DNA of 64,000 nucleotides from Rhodanobacteraceae bacterium ZG21-1 (GTDB lineage Bacteria > Pseudomonadota > Gammaproteobacteria > Xanthomonadales > Rhodanobacteraceae). Within the stretch, counting starts at the first letter, position 1. Each line of letters starts with the position of its first letter. Of the stretch, positions 35,579 through 45,049 are shown in pieces. The notes beneath the pieces were generated by a model. The model ran no database searches, was not told the DNA's origin, and was given only the letters and a program-made list of their open reading frames with translations. The stretch lies in NCBI GenBank assembly GCA_021390615.1, contig JAJEJU010000021.1, forward strand, positions 62,001 through 126,000, given 5' to 3'. Both the position numbers and the translations under genes were made by a program.

Positions 35579-38092
35579 ATGATGTTCGATCAAAGCAGTG
35601 CGTTGCGTTCGTCGGCGAAATCCGCCGGGATCGGTGCCGAAGCGGCGGGTCGCCGGGCGACGGCGCGCATGCCGCGGCTGCGCGCGAAGCTGCTGGCCGC
35701 CAGCGTACTGGCGGTGCTCAGCGCGCTGGCGCACGCCGGCACCGACGCCGCGCCGAACGCGGACGTCAACGCCAATGCCAATGCCGCGGCAGGCGCACCG
35801 AACGCGACCGCCGGCAGCAGCCCGGCCAGCGACAGCAAGGACAATCCCAAGCAGCTCGACGTGATCAGCGTCTCGGCCAAGAACAGCTCGCGCTCGGCGG
35901 TGTCGCTGAGCGGCTCGGAAATCCAGAAGATCCTGCCCGGCACCAGCCCGCTGCAGGCGATCCAGACCCTGCCCGGCGTGCTCTACCGCACCGCCGATCC
36001 GTGGGGCAACAACGAGCAGAACGCCTCGCTGTTCGTGCACGGCTTCAACGGCCAGCAGCTGGGCTACACCATGGACGGCGTGCCGCTGGGCGACCAGCAG
36101 TACGGCAACTACAACGGCCTGACTCCGCAGCGTGCGATCATCAGCGAAGACGTCAGCAGCGTCACCCTGTTCTCCGGCGCCGGCGATCTCGCCACCGCCT
36201 CCACCTCCAACCTGGGCGGCAGCGTCGCCACCTTCTCCAGCGATCCGGCCGCACAGATCGGCGGGCGCTTCGCGCAGACCATCGGCAGCTACGGCACCAC
36301 GCGCACCTATGCGCGCTTCGACACCGGCCGTTTCGGCGGCGACAACTCGGCCTACATCTCGGTGATGCACCAGGACCAGCGCGCCTGGGACTTCAACGGC
36401 CATCAGGGCGGCACCCAGCTCGACGGCAAGTTCGTGCACCACGACGACCACGGCACCTTCACCTTCTACGCCGACTACTCGGACAAGACCGAGCCGAACG
36501 AAGACGCCATCTACCACGGCACCGCGGCGGGCCAGGGCCAGATGCCCTACACGCGCGCCTTCATGTATCCGAATTTCCAGGAAGCGCTGAGCTACCTCGG
36601 CGCCAATGGCGCGCCGCCGGCCGCGGACGGCAACAACTACCGCAACTACTACAGCGACGCGCAGCGCACCGATTACCTCACCTATGCCAAGTACGAGTGG
36701 AACATCAGCGACCAGGTGACCTGGACCAACCAGGTGTACTTCCACCATGACGACGGCGCCGGCGTGGTGGCCGGGCCGATCCAGGTGGCCGGCCTGCCCG
36801 CGCTGTTCGCGGTGTATTTCCCGAACCAGAACCTGAAGCAGGTGTTCGGCGGCTCGGGCTACGCGATCCGCACCACCGAGTACGACATCAACCGCCGCGG
36901 CTGGCTGTCCTCGCTGAATTGGAACACCGACACCAACGAATTCAGCGCCGGCGTGTGGTGGGAGCACAACCGGCTGTCGCAGGATCGCCGCTGGTATCCG
37001 CTGAACGTGAACGACCCGGGCGCCTCCACGCCGTACTCGCGGCCGAGCAATCCGCTGATCACCCAGTACGAGGACGACGCGCGCAGCGACGTGATCCAGC
37101 CCTACGTCTCCGACCTGTGGCATGTCACCCCGGACATCACATTGCAGGCCGGCTTCAAGTCCAGCTTCCAGTATGCGGACGGCTGGTACCCGGTCGAGCC
37201 GCTGCCGAATTCCACGGTGGGCGTGACCCAGTATCCCAACGGCAGCATCAACAGCCACAAGGCCTTCCTGCCGCAGCTCGGCGCGACCTGGGACATCAGC
37301 GCGCACGACGAACTGTTCTTCAACGCGCAGGAAAACATGCGCCAGTTCGCCACCGCCAACAATCTGTCGCCGTGGAGCATGGGCAGCCAGCAGGCCTTCA
37401 ATATCTTCAAGCAGACCGTGCGGCCGGAAACGGCGTGGGTGTACGAGCTGGGCCTGCGCTCGCAGCACGACTTCGACGCCGGCCCGTTCACCGGGCTGGA
37501 CAGCCAGGTCAGCGTCTACCACGTGAACTTCTCCAACCGCCTGCTGCAGATCAGCCCGACCCCGGTGATCTCCTCGATCGTCGGCGGCGCGACCATCATC
37601 CAGAACGTGGGCGACGTCACCACCAACGGTGTCGACCTTGCCGCGACCCTGCACATGGGCGAGCACTTCAGCGTCTACGACGCGCTGTCGTACAACAACT
37701 CCAAGTACGACGACAATTACCTCAACGGCACCACGGTGGTGCCCACCTCGGGCAAGAAGGTGCCGGGCAGCCCGGAGTGGATGAACAAGTTCATCATCAG
37801 CGCGAACTACGGACGCTTCTCCGGTCAGCTGATCGGCGACACCGTGGGCAAGGTCTACGCCACCTACACCAACGACCTGTCGATGGCGGGCTACTTCCTG
37901 ATGAGCGCCCAGCTCAGCTACGCGCTGCCGCTGGACGAGGTGTTCCACGACGCTAAGCTCAGCCTCAACGTGACCAACCTGGCCGATCGCAAGGGCAATT
38001 ACCAGGTGGTGGTGGGCGCCGCCTCGGGCACCTACAACAGTTACCCGATTCCGCCGCGGCAGTGGTTCCTCACCTTCTCGACCAAGTTCTGA
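35579..38092 (+). CDS. TonB-dependent outer membrane receptor
   Basis: An 837-residue receptor. A long charged N-terminus precedes the hydrophobic export segment LLAASVLAVLSALAHA (about residues 36-53). The plug holds KNSSRSAVSLSGSEIQKILP and SPLQAIQTLPGVLY, with a DGVPLGDQQYGNYNG loop, and the barrel ends FLTFSTKF. It is clearly paralogous to the receptor at 41.7-44.0 kb: both share PGTSPL, LPGV, DPWG, HGF, DGxPLG and NLGG in the plug. AGGAAGGG precedes the ATG at 35579; ATG at 35669 is an alternative start. Neighbours are phosphodiesterases, so an organic phosphate ligand is plausible. Confidence 0.88.
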   Translation: MMFDQSSALRSSAKSAGIGAEAAGRRATARMPRLRAKLLAASVLAVLSALAHAGTDAAPNADVNANANAAAGAPNATAGSSPASDSKDNPKQLDVISVSAKNSSRSAVSLSGSEIQKILPGTSPLQAIQTLPGVLYRTADPWGNNEQNASLFVHGFNGQQLGYTMDGVPLGDQQYGNYNGLTPQRAIISEDVSSVTLFSGAGDLATASTSNLGGSVATFSSDPAAQIGGRFAQTIGSYGTTRTYARFDTGRFGGDNSAYISVMHQDQRAWDFNGHQGGTQLDGKFVHHDDHGTFTFYADYSDKTEPNEDAIYHGTAAGQGQMPYTRAFMYPNFQEALSYLGANGAPPAADGNNYRNYYSDAQRTDYLTYAKYEWNISDQVTWTNQVYFHHDDGAGVVAGPIQVAGLPALFAVYFPNQNLKQVFGGSGYAIRTTEYDINRRGWLSSLNWNTDTNEFSAGVWWEHNRLSQDRRWYPLNVNDPGASTPYSRPSNPLITQYEDDARSDVIQPYVSDLWHVTPDITLQAGFKSSFQYADGWYPVEPLPNSTVGVTQYPNGSINSHKAFLPQLGATWDISAHDELFFNAQENMRQFATANNLSPWSMGSQQAFNIFKQTVRPETAWVYELGLRSQHDFDAGPFTGLDSQVSVYHVNFSNRLLQISPTPVISSIVGGATIIQNVGDVTTNGVDLAATLHMGEHFSVYDALSYNNSKYDDNYLNGTTVVPTSGKKVPGSPEWMNKFIISANYGRFSGQLIGDTVGKVYATYTNDLSMAGYFLMSAQLSYALPLDEVFHDAKLSLNVTNLADRKGNYQVVVGAASGTYNSYPIPPRQWFLTFSTKF

Positions 38093-38328
38093 GCAGGCTC
38101 GCGCAGACGAGGCCGGCGTCGCCCATCGATCGGGCGGCGCAGGCTTCGCCGCTGTGCGCTCCCGGGCTGGGCGGGAAAGACCGGCGTCGTCGGATCGTGC
38201 AGCGCAGAGCCTGAGCGCCGCCCGTTGTCGCGCCACGGCAGTAGCCTCAATAATCGCCACTCGGGCGGCGTCGGCGGCATGAGCCGGCAGGCGCGTCCGG
38301 CCCCTCTTCAAGCACACGGAGGCAAGCC

Positions 38329-39435
38329 ATGCGGCACGTCGCCCTGATCGTCGCAGCCGCATTGGCCACCCAAGCCATGACGGTCCACGCAGCGGAAAAA
38401 CCCCTGGCAGCCAAGGTGCTGGTGATCGGCCATCGCGGCGCCAGCGCGCTGCGTCCCGAGCACACCCTGGCTTCGTACGGCAAGGCCATCGCCGACGGCG
38501 CCGACTTCGTCGAGCCCGACCTGGTGATGACCAAGGACGGCGTGATGGTGGCGCGCCACGAGAACGAGATCGGCGGCACCACCGACGTGGCCAGCCACCC
38601 CGAGTTCGCCGCGCGCAAGACCACCAAGACGGTGGACGGCCACGCCATCACCGGCTGGTTCACCGAAGACTTCACCCTGGCTGAGCTGAAGACGCTGCGC
38701 GCGCGCGAGCGTCTGCCGCAGCTGCGCAGCACCCAGTACGACGGCGAGTTCCAGATTCCCACGCTGGACGAGATCATCGATTTCGTCGGCGCCGAGTCCG
38801 CGGTGGTCGGCCGGCCGATCGGCATCATTCCCGAGATCAAGCACGGCACCTACTTCCAGAAGCTGGGCCTGCCGCTGGAAGACAAGCTGCTGGCCACCCT
38901 GGCCGCGCACAGTTACACGCGCCGCGCGCCGGTGGAGATCCAGTCCTTCGAGATCGCCAACCTGAAATATCTGCGCGGCAAGCTGGGTGGCGCGCAGGCC
39001 CGCCGCGAACATCCGAACATCCGCCTGCTGCAGCTGATCGACGATCCAAAGGAACAGCCCTACGACGTGGTCGCCGCCGGCGGCAAGCTCGACTACGCCG
39101 AGATGATGACGCCGGCCGGGCTGCGCCAGATCGCCACCTACGCCGACGCGATCGGCCCGTCCACGCGCGAGATCATCCCGCTGGCGGCGGACGGCACCTT
39201 GGGTAAACCCAGTGCTCTGGTGCACGACGCGCATGCCGCGGGGCTGGAGCTGCATCCCTACACCTTCCGTCCGGAGAACTTCTTCCTGGCCAAGAATTTC
39301 TGGCAGGGCAGCGACCCCAAGACTTTCAACGCCGCCGGTTCGGTGGCCGAGATCCGCGCCTACCTCGATGCTGGCATCGACGCCTTCTTCACCGACGATC
39401 CGGCGCTCGGCCGCGAGGCGTTGGACAAGCGCTGA
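38329..39435 (+). CDS. glpQ: Periplasmic glycerophosphodiester phosphodiesterase
   Basis: A 368-residue GDPD enzyme that hydrolyses deacylated phospholipid headgroups to glycerol-3-phosphate and an alcohol. A signal peptide ends near TVHAA (residue 22). LVIGHRGASALRPEHTLASY carries the catalytic His-Arg and the Glu, DFVEPDLVMTKDGVMVARHEN the second Glu, Asp and His. The TIM-barrel C-terminus ends with YLDAGIDAFFTDDP, typical of GlpQ. GGAGG lies before the ATG. It stands between two TBDRs and next to an ENPP-like gene. Confidence 0.93.
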   Translation: MRHVALIVAAALATQAMTVHAAEKPLAAKVLVIGHRGASALRPEHTLASYGKAIADGADFVEPDLVMTKDGVMVARHENEIGGTTDVASHPEFAARKTTKTVDGHAITGWFTEDFTLAELKTLRARERLPQLRSTQYDGEFQIPTLDEIIDFVGAESAVVGRPIGIIPEIKHGTYFQKLGLPLEDKLLATLAAHSYTRRAPVEIQSFEIANLKYLRGKLGGAQARREHPNIRLLQLIDDPKEQPYDVVAAGGKLDYAEMMTPAGLRQIATYADAIGPSTREIIPLAADGTLGKPSALVHDAHAAGLELHPYTFRPENFFLAKNFWQGSDPKTFNAAGSVAEIRAYLDAGIDAFFTDDPALGREALDKR

Positions 39436-39459
39436 GGCATCGGCGAAGCAGGCCGCCCG

Positions 39460-39867
39460 ATGTTTGCGATCAAGGCCGCGATCAGCGATGCGCACGCGCA
39501 GTCGTTCGACTTCGTCGCAGCCAAGACCATGTACGGCGGCAAGCACGTCGCCGAGGGCGACACGGTGTTCGTCTTCGCCAGCGAGAATGCGGGCGGCCTG
39601 GGCCTGATCGCGCGCGGCGTGGTCACAGCCGCCGCCGCGGTGGCGAAGACGCCCGGCCTGGCCCGGCAGACACCACGAGTGAGCCTGAGCGTGCGGCGCA
39701 CCGCGCTGGCCAGGCGGCCGCTGGGACGCAGCCAACTCAAATCCTTCAAGCACTGGGACGACGGCCAGCCCGAGACCGAGCTGAACTTCAAGTTTTATCG
39801 CCAGGCGACCGACAAGCTGGTCGGCCTGTCGGACAAGACGGCGGCGTTTCTGGAGGGGTTCTTCTGA
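39460..39867 (+). CDS. Conserved-looking hypothetical protein
   Basis: A 135-residue cytoplasmic protein, 24 nt after glpQ. VAEGDTVFVFASENAGGLGLIARGVV and LNFKFYRQATDKLVGLSDKTAAFLEGFF look like compact beta-rich segments reminiscent of PUA/EVE-type folds, but I cannot assign a family. It lacks a signal peptide. Likely in the glpQ transcript. Confidence 0.6.
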   Translation: MFAIKAAISDAHAQSFDFVAAKTMYGGKHVAEGDTVFVFASENAGGLGLIARGVVTAAAAVAKTPGLARQTPRVSLSVRRTALARRPLGRSQLKSFKHWDDGQPETELNFKFYRQATDKLVGLSDKTAAFLEGFF

Positions 39868-40111
39868 TGCCGTTGCCGTGCATACGTGCCTGCGCATGTT
39901 CGGCATGAGTGCGCCGTTCGTCGTGCAGGGATCGCTGCGCGTGGTCGTGAATGCACGGCATGTTCTTGAATCCGTTGCGCCCTCGATAAACCGTCGACTG
40001 ATGCCATGCCGCGACAGGGCTGACGCTCCGCGTCATGCTGCGACGACCGTGCCGTCATCAGCTTGCAGCACGCGCGCCCGAATCTGCGCGCCGCCCACCT
40101 GGAAATCCCGC

Positions 40112-41455
40112 ATGCGCCATCCACTGTGTAACCTGCTGCTCGGCCTTTCGCTGCTGTTCGCCGCGGGCGAGCTCTGCGCGCGGCCGCTGCTGCTGATCTC
40201 GATCGACGGCCTGCGTCCTGCCGACGTGATCCAGGCGCAGCAGCGTGGACTGAACCTGCCCAACCTGCAGGCCTTCCTCAGCCGCGGCAGCTATGCCAGC
40301 GATGTGCGCGGCGTGCTGCCCACGCTCACCTATCCCAGCCACACCACCTTGATGACCGGGGTGTCGCCGGCGCTGCACGGCATCGCCAGCAATTTCACCT
40401 TCGATCCCACCAACACCAACCAGCAGGGCTGGTACTGGTACGCCAGCGACATCCGCGTGCCCACGCTGTGGGACGCTGCGCATGCGGCCAAGCGCAGCAC
40501 GGCCAACGTGCACTGGCCGGTCAGCGTGGGCGCGCACATCGACGACAACCTGCCGCAGATCTGGCGCACCGGTTCGCCGGACGACCGCAAGCTGCTCGCC
40601 GCGCTGGCCACGCCGGGCCTGCTGCCGTCGCTGGAAAAAGAGCTCGGCCCCTATGCCGACGGCATCGCCGAAGACCTGCCCGGCGACGTCAACCGCACGC
40701 GCTTCGCAGTGAAGCTGCTGGAGACGCACAAGCCTTATTTCATGACGGTCTACCTCACCGCACTGGATACCGAGCAGCATGCCAGCGGACCGGACACGCC
40801 GCCGGCGCGCAAGACCTTGGAAGGCATCGACGCGCTGATCGGTCAGCTGGTGGCGGTGGCCCAGCAGGTGCACCCGGACGGCGTGGTGGCGGTGGTCTCC
40901 GACCATGGTTTCGCACCAGTGCAGCAGGACGTGAATCTGTATCGGCCGTTCATCGAGGCCGGCCTGATCACCCTGCAGAACGGCAAGGTCACCGACTGGA
41001 AGGCGGTGCCGTGGAACGACGGCGGCAGCGCGGCGATCGTGCTGCGCGATCCCGCCGATGCGGCGGTCAAGGCCAAGGTGGCCGAACTGCTGCAGCAGCT
41101 GCAGGCCGATCCGCGCTACGCCATCGCGCAGGTGCTCGATCACGATCAGCTGGTGGCGCGCGGCGGCACGCCGCAGGCCAGCTGGTTTGTGCTGTTCAAG
41201 CTGGGCAGCGAGATGGCCGGCTCGCCTGAGGTGGACGTGGATTCGCCCAGCCGGCTGCGCGGCATGCATGGCTACGACGCCACCTTGCCGGAGATGCGCT
41301 CGACCTTCCTGATCGCGGGCAAGGACGTGCCGGCTGGCCGCAATCTCGGTTCGATCGACATGCGCGACATCGCGCCGACGCTGGCCGCGCTGATGGACGT
41401 GAAGTTGCCGCAAGCGCAAGGACACGCGCTGCTCGGCAAGCCCGCTTCGCCGTGA
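40112..41455 (+). CDS. ENPP-like periplasmic alkaline phosphatase family phosphodiesterase
   Basis: A 447-residue exported protein with a signal peptide (residues 1-25). LLLISIDGLRPADV carries the first metal Asp, GVLPTLTYPSHTTLMTG the nucleophilic Thr, LTALDTEQHASGP an Asp and His, VVSDHGF an Asp-His, and MHGYD the last His. These match nucleotide pyrophosphatase/phosphodiesterases. GGAA precedes the ATG at 40112. A PhoB half-site-like CCGTCAT lies at 40047-40053. It probably releases phosphate from nucleotides or phospholipid-derived esters for uptake. Confidence 0.88.
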   Translation: MRHPLCNLLLGLSLLFAAGELCARPLLLISIDGLRPADVIQAQQRGLNLPNLQAFLSRGSYASDVRGVLPTLTYPSHTTLMTGVSPALHGIASNFTFDPTNTNQQGWYWYASDIRVPTLWDAAHAAKRSTANVHWPVSVGAHIDDNLPQIWRTGSPDDRKLLAALATPGLLPSLEKELGPYADGIAEDLPGDVNRTRFAVKLLETHKPYFMTVYLTALDTEQHASGPDTPPARKTLEGIDALIGQLVAVAQQVHPDGVVAVVSDHGFAPVQQDVNLYRPFIEAGLITLQNGKVTDWKAVPWNDGGSAAIVLRDPADAAVKAKVAELLQQLQADPRYAIAQVLDHDQLVARGGTPQASWFVLFKLGSEMAGSPEVDVDSPSRLRGMHGYDATLPEMRSTFLIAGKDVPAGRNLGSIDMRDIAPTLAALMDVKLPQAQGHALLGKPASP

Positions 41456-41504
41456 GCGCGAGGGTCGCGACATGAGGGCCGCGGCATGAGGTCGTGACAG
41501 ACAG

Positions 41505-41526
41505 CTGTCACGTTCATGTCGCGACA
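41505..41526 (+). promoter_or_regulatory. PhoB-box-like direct repeat before a TBDR gene
   Basis: Two adjacent 11-bp units, CTGTCACGTTC and ATGTCGCGACA, matching the CTGTCAT-N4 half-site pattern at 6/7 and 4/7. Inverted sequences (GTGACAG) lie just upstream. The site is about 160 nt before the receptor start. Confidence 0.45.
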
Positions 41527-41685
41527 GCCGTTTTTAGCGCTCAATCTGCAACGCGGATGTAAAGCCGCTTTCACACGGCGCACGCAAGCTTCGCGCCGGC
41601 GACTGCAGGATGCGGTTTCGAGCCCCCAACCCTCACCTCATGTCGTGGCCGGCCCGTTCGCCGACCGCGCGAAGGATGCTTACGC

Positions 41686-44016
41686 ATGTCTGCTCAGAAG
41701 TTCACCGCGCGCCGCACCGGCCTGGCGCTCGCCCTGTTCGCCGCGCTGCACGGCAGCGCCGCGCTGGCCGCCGACAACGACGCGCCGGCGCCGGCGCCGA
41801 TGCCCGCCGCGCCGGCTGCCGCGGATGCCGGCGACGCCAAGACCATGGAGGCGATCTCGGTGGTCGCGCCGGGCCAGACCCGGCAGATCCAGAGCGTCAC
41901 GGTGCAGGACATCAAGGCCGCCGCGCCGGGCACCAGCCCGCTGAAGGTGCTGAACGAACTGCCGGGCGTGAACTTCCAGTCCTCCGATCCGTGGGGCGCC
42001 TACGAGTGGTCCACCCAGATCACCCTGCACGGCTTCGACCAGAGCCGCCTCGGCTTCACCCTGGACGGCATTCCGCTCGGTAACATGGGTTATGCGGTGA
42101 CCGACGGCCTGCAGGTGACCCGCGCGATCAGCTCCGACAACCTCTCGCGCGTGGACCTGGCGCAGGGCGCCGGCGCACTGGGCACGCCGTCCAACACCAA
42201 CCTGGGCGGCACCGTGCAGTTCTATTCGGCCGACCCGGACAGCAAGCCCGGTGCGCGCATCAACCAGGTGATCGGCTCGGACGACACCCACCGCACCTTC
42301 GTGCGCCTGGACAGCGGCGACTACCACGGCTTCTCGATGTACCTGTCGTATGACCACGCCAACACCGACAAGTGGAAGGGCTTCGGCTCGCAGCTTTCCG
42401 ACCAGCTCAACCTGAAGGCGGTCTACCAGTGGGGCGACGGCAATCGCATCAGCCTGTTCGCCGACAGCTCCCGCCGCAAGGAATACGACTACCAGGATCT
42501 CTCGCTGACCAGCCAGCGCGTGCTCGGCTGGGACTACGACTACTGGCAGCCGGACTGGGCGCAGGCCATCCAGACGGCCAATGCGATCCAGGGCAAGGGC
42601 GCGTATCCGTCTTCGCTCAACGGCCTGCCCGCCGGCTACGACAAGGGCGACGTGAACTACTACGCCGGCGGCGGCATCCGTCGCGACAACCTGGCCGGGC
42701 TCAACGGCAGCTTCAACCTGGCCGAGGGCCTGACCCTGAATCTGGGCGGCTACTATCACGGCAACCGCGGCGAAGGTCAGTGGGTGACCCCGTATCAGCC
42801 GTCGCCGGCCTCCGGCCTGCCGGTGTCGATGCGCACCACCGACTACGGCCTGGACCGCTACGGCCTCACCGGCTCGCTGCTGTACACCGTCGGCAACAAC
42901 GACATCGAAGTGGGCGTGTGGGGCGAGAACGCCAAGAACAACATCGAGCGCAACTACTTCAACCTCTACGGCGCCTACACCGGCCTGTGGAACTTCTACA
43001 ACGACCAGACGCCGTTCCTGCGCGGCTTCCTGCAGCACTACACCTACGACACGCGCATGGCCTACGCCGAGGACACCATGCACTTCCTCGACGACCGCCT
43101 CACCGTGAACTTCGGCGCCAAGACCCTGCGCTCCACCTCCGACTCGCAGTCGCTGGTGGCGACCGGCGCGTTCGCGCAGGGCAGCATCAAGGCCAGCAAG
43201 GGCTTCCTGCCGCAGGCCGGCATCGACTACAAGATCGACAGCTACCAGGACGTGTACGCGTCCTACAGCAAGAACATCAACTCCTACGGCATCCTGCCGT
43301 TCGCCACCTCGCAGGCCGCGTTCAACGCGACGAAGGGCAACCTGAAGCCGGAAGGCTCGCAGACCTTCGAGCTGGGCTACCGCGTGCGCGGCAGCAGCTT
43401 CGAGGCGTCGGCCGATCTGTACTACACCCGCTTCAGCAACCGCCTGCTGCAGACCACGCCGTGCTCGGTGGTACAGACCTGCGCCAGCATCCTGGACAAC
43501 GTCGGCAGCGTGAAGAGCACCGGCGCCGACCTGGCGCTGATCTGGAAGCCGATCGACCACCTGCGCTGGCTGAACTCGCTGTCCTACGACAACTCCAAGT
43601 ACCAGGACGACTACCTGGACAGCAGCTTCAAGCCGACCGGCGTGGTGCCGACCAAGGGCAAGTACGTGGTCGGCATCCCGAACTGGATGTACACCTCCAG
43701 CGTGAGCTACTCGATCGGCGGCTGGAGCTTCAACCTGGACGGCAAGTACACCGGGCGCCGCTACATCACCTACATCAACGATTCGCAGGTGCCCTCGTAC
43801 TGGCTGTTCAACGCCGGGGTGAACTACGACATCGGCGCCTACGGCGGCCTGGAAGACATCAGCCTGGGCTTCAACGTCACCAACCTGGCCAACAAGCGCT
43901 ACTTCGCCAGCACCGGCACCAACGGCTACGTCGCCTCCGACCCGCTGGGCTACAACCAGACCCTGCAGGCCGGCGCGCCGCGGCAGTACTTCTTCAACGT
44001 CAACGTGAAGCTCTGA
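41686..44016 (+). CDS. TonB-dependent outer membrane receptor
   Basis: A 776-residue receptor. Signal peptide at residues 1-28 (ALAAD). The plug shows SVVAPGQTRQIQS, APGTSPLKVLNELPGVNFQ, LDGIPLGNMGY and NTNLGGTVQFYS; the barrel ends FFNVNVKL. The terminal residue is Leu rather than the usual Phe, which could affect Bam recognition. It is a paralogue of the receptor at 35.6-38.1 kb. A terminator follows. Its ligand is unknown, but the phosphoesterase neighbours and the PhoB-like repeat suggest organic phosphate. Confidence 0.88.
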   Translation: MSAQKFTARRTGLALALFAALHGSAALAADNDAPAPAPMPAAPAAADAGDAKTMEAISVVAPGQTRQIQSVTVQDIKAAAPGTSPLKVLNELPGVNFQSSDPWGAYEWSTQITLHGFDQSRLGFTLDGIPLGNMGYAVTDGLQVTRAISSDNLSRVDLAQGAGALGTPSNTNLGGTVQFYSADPDSKPGARINQVIGSDDTHRTFVRLDSGDYHGFSMYLSYDHANTDKWKGFGSQLSDQLNLKAVYQWGDGNRISLFADSSRRKEYDYQDLSLTSQRVLGWDYDYWQPDWAQAIQTANAIQGKGAYPSSLNGLPAGYDKGDVNYYAGGGIRRDNLAGLNGSFNLAEGLTLNLGGYYHGNRGEGQWVTPYQPSPASGLPVSMRTTDYGLDRYGLTGSLLYTVGNNDIEVGVWGENAKNNIERNYFNLYGAYTGLWNFYNDQTPFLRGFLQHYTYDTRMAYAEDTMHFLDDRLTVNFGAKTLRSTSDSQSLVATGAFAQGSIKASKGFLPQAGIDYKIDSYQDVYASYSKNINSYGILPFATSQAAFNATKGNLKPEGSQTFELGYRVRGSSFEASADLYYTRFSNRLLQTTPCSVVQTCASILDNVGSVKSTGADLALIWKPIDHLRWLNSLSYDNSKYQDDYLDSSFKPTGVVPTKGKYVVGIPNWMYTSSVSYSIGGWSFNLDGKYTGRRYITYINDSQVPSYWLFNAGVNYDIGAYGGLEDISLGFNVTNLANKRYFASTGTNGYVASDPLGYNQTLQAGAPRQYFFNVNVKL

Positions 44017-44040
44017 CGCGAAGCATCGGTAAGAAGCGAA

Positions 44041-44069
44041 GAGGCCCGCCTGGCGGGCCTCTTTTTTTT
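44041..44069 (+). terminator. Rho-independent terminator after the TBDR gene
   Basis: GAGGCCCGCC and GGCGGGCCTC form a perfect stem with a short loop, followed by eight T. It closes the receptor transcript. Confidence 0.95.
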
Positions 44070-44091
44070 ACATCGCCGACGCCCGCGATGC

Positions 44092-44802
44092 TCAGTGAAG
44101 TATCGCGGGGCAGGTTCGGGCGGCGTTACGCAGCTTTTGGACGATGGGCGAGTGCTGCGTGTAGTCGGGGTCCCTCGCATGGGCTTCGAAGTCCGCGCGC
44201 TCCAGTGGGCTCAGCGTCGAATAGAAGGCGGCGGTGATGCATTGGCAGGATGCCAAGGCTTGGTCGAAGTTCCTGCCGCCCTTGTTGGCGCGGTTCTTCA
44301 TGCAGCCCCCTTCGAAATGGGTCCGTTTCCACTGGTCGATCATGTGGTCGTCTCGAGCGTAGACCGCATGCAGGAAGGCATAGGCCTTGGGGGTATAGAC
44401 CTTTGGATCCATTTTCCCTGCAACGAGATTGTTGGCGAATGCCATGCAGCGGTCGATGCTGGAGGTGAACGCGTTTACTTCGAGATCGTTCGTCACCCGG
44501 GGCTTCGCTTCGAGCGCCGATATCTTCGTGCCTAGGACACTGCGTGAAGCCAGCAGCACATCGCCGTTTTGCTCATGCCAGAGATAGTTTGCCATCTGGA
44601 ATGCGAACGTGCCTTCAGGATGCTTTTCGCGGCAACGATCCATGAGCATCGTGTAGCCACGGGATTGCTCGAAGACCATGCCGGCCGCCACATCGAGGTT
44701 GTCGGCATCCAAGGGCGCTTGGTCTGCCGCCGAGGCATCCCCGAACCATCCTACGGCGACTACCAGCAGACCGAGCGCGATGACTGCCTTGAAATGTTTC
44801 AT
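44092..44802 (-). CDS. Secreted cysteine-containing hypothetical protein
   Basis: A 236-residue protein with a clear signal peptide (ALGLLVVAVGWFGDASA). The mature part contains Cys in MDRCREKHP, SIDRCMAF, GGCMKNR, ASCQCITA and ARTCPA, six in all, suggesting disulfide bonds in the periplasm. The C-terminal CQCITAAFYSTLSPLERADFEAHA resembles a short helical motif. AAGGGA precedes the ATG. Base composition is visibly lower in GC than in the neighbouring genes. No family recognised. Confidence 0.65.
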   Translation of the reverse strand: MKHFKAVIALGLLVVAVGWFGDASAADQAPLDADNLDVAAGMVFEQSRGYTMLMDRCREKHPEGTFAFQMANYLWHEQNGDVLLASRSVLGTKISALEAKPRVTNDLEVNAFTSSIDRCMAFANNLVAGKMDPKVYTPKAYAFLHAVYARDDHMIDQWKRTHFEGGCMKNRANKGGRNFDQALASCQCITAAFYSTLSPLERADFEAHARDPDYTQHSPIVQKLRNAARTCPAILH

Positions 44803-45049
44803 CAGCTATTCCCTTAGTTGCGCAAGAACACCCGGTGAATCGATCGGACGCATGGCGGCCGCGCTTCCGGTAATTACCGCAGCAAAATCATGTGGCGGGG
44901 TTCATCAAAGCGTCGACCTGCCAAGCCCTGAATCGGCAGCGATACATGCATGTCGAGCTGCCTCAAGCCCAGCCAAGCATGCCACAGCGATAGGCGCCGC
45001 ACGCGATGAGGTTCTGCGCCTCGGCAGAGCCGAGCGCCGTTCGATCTAC

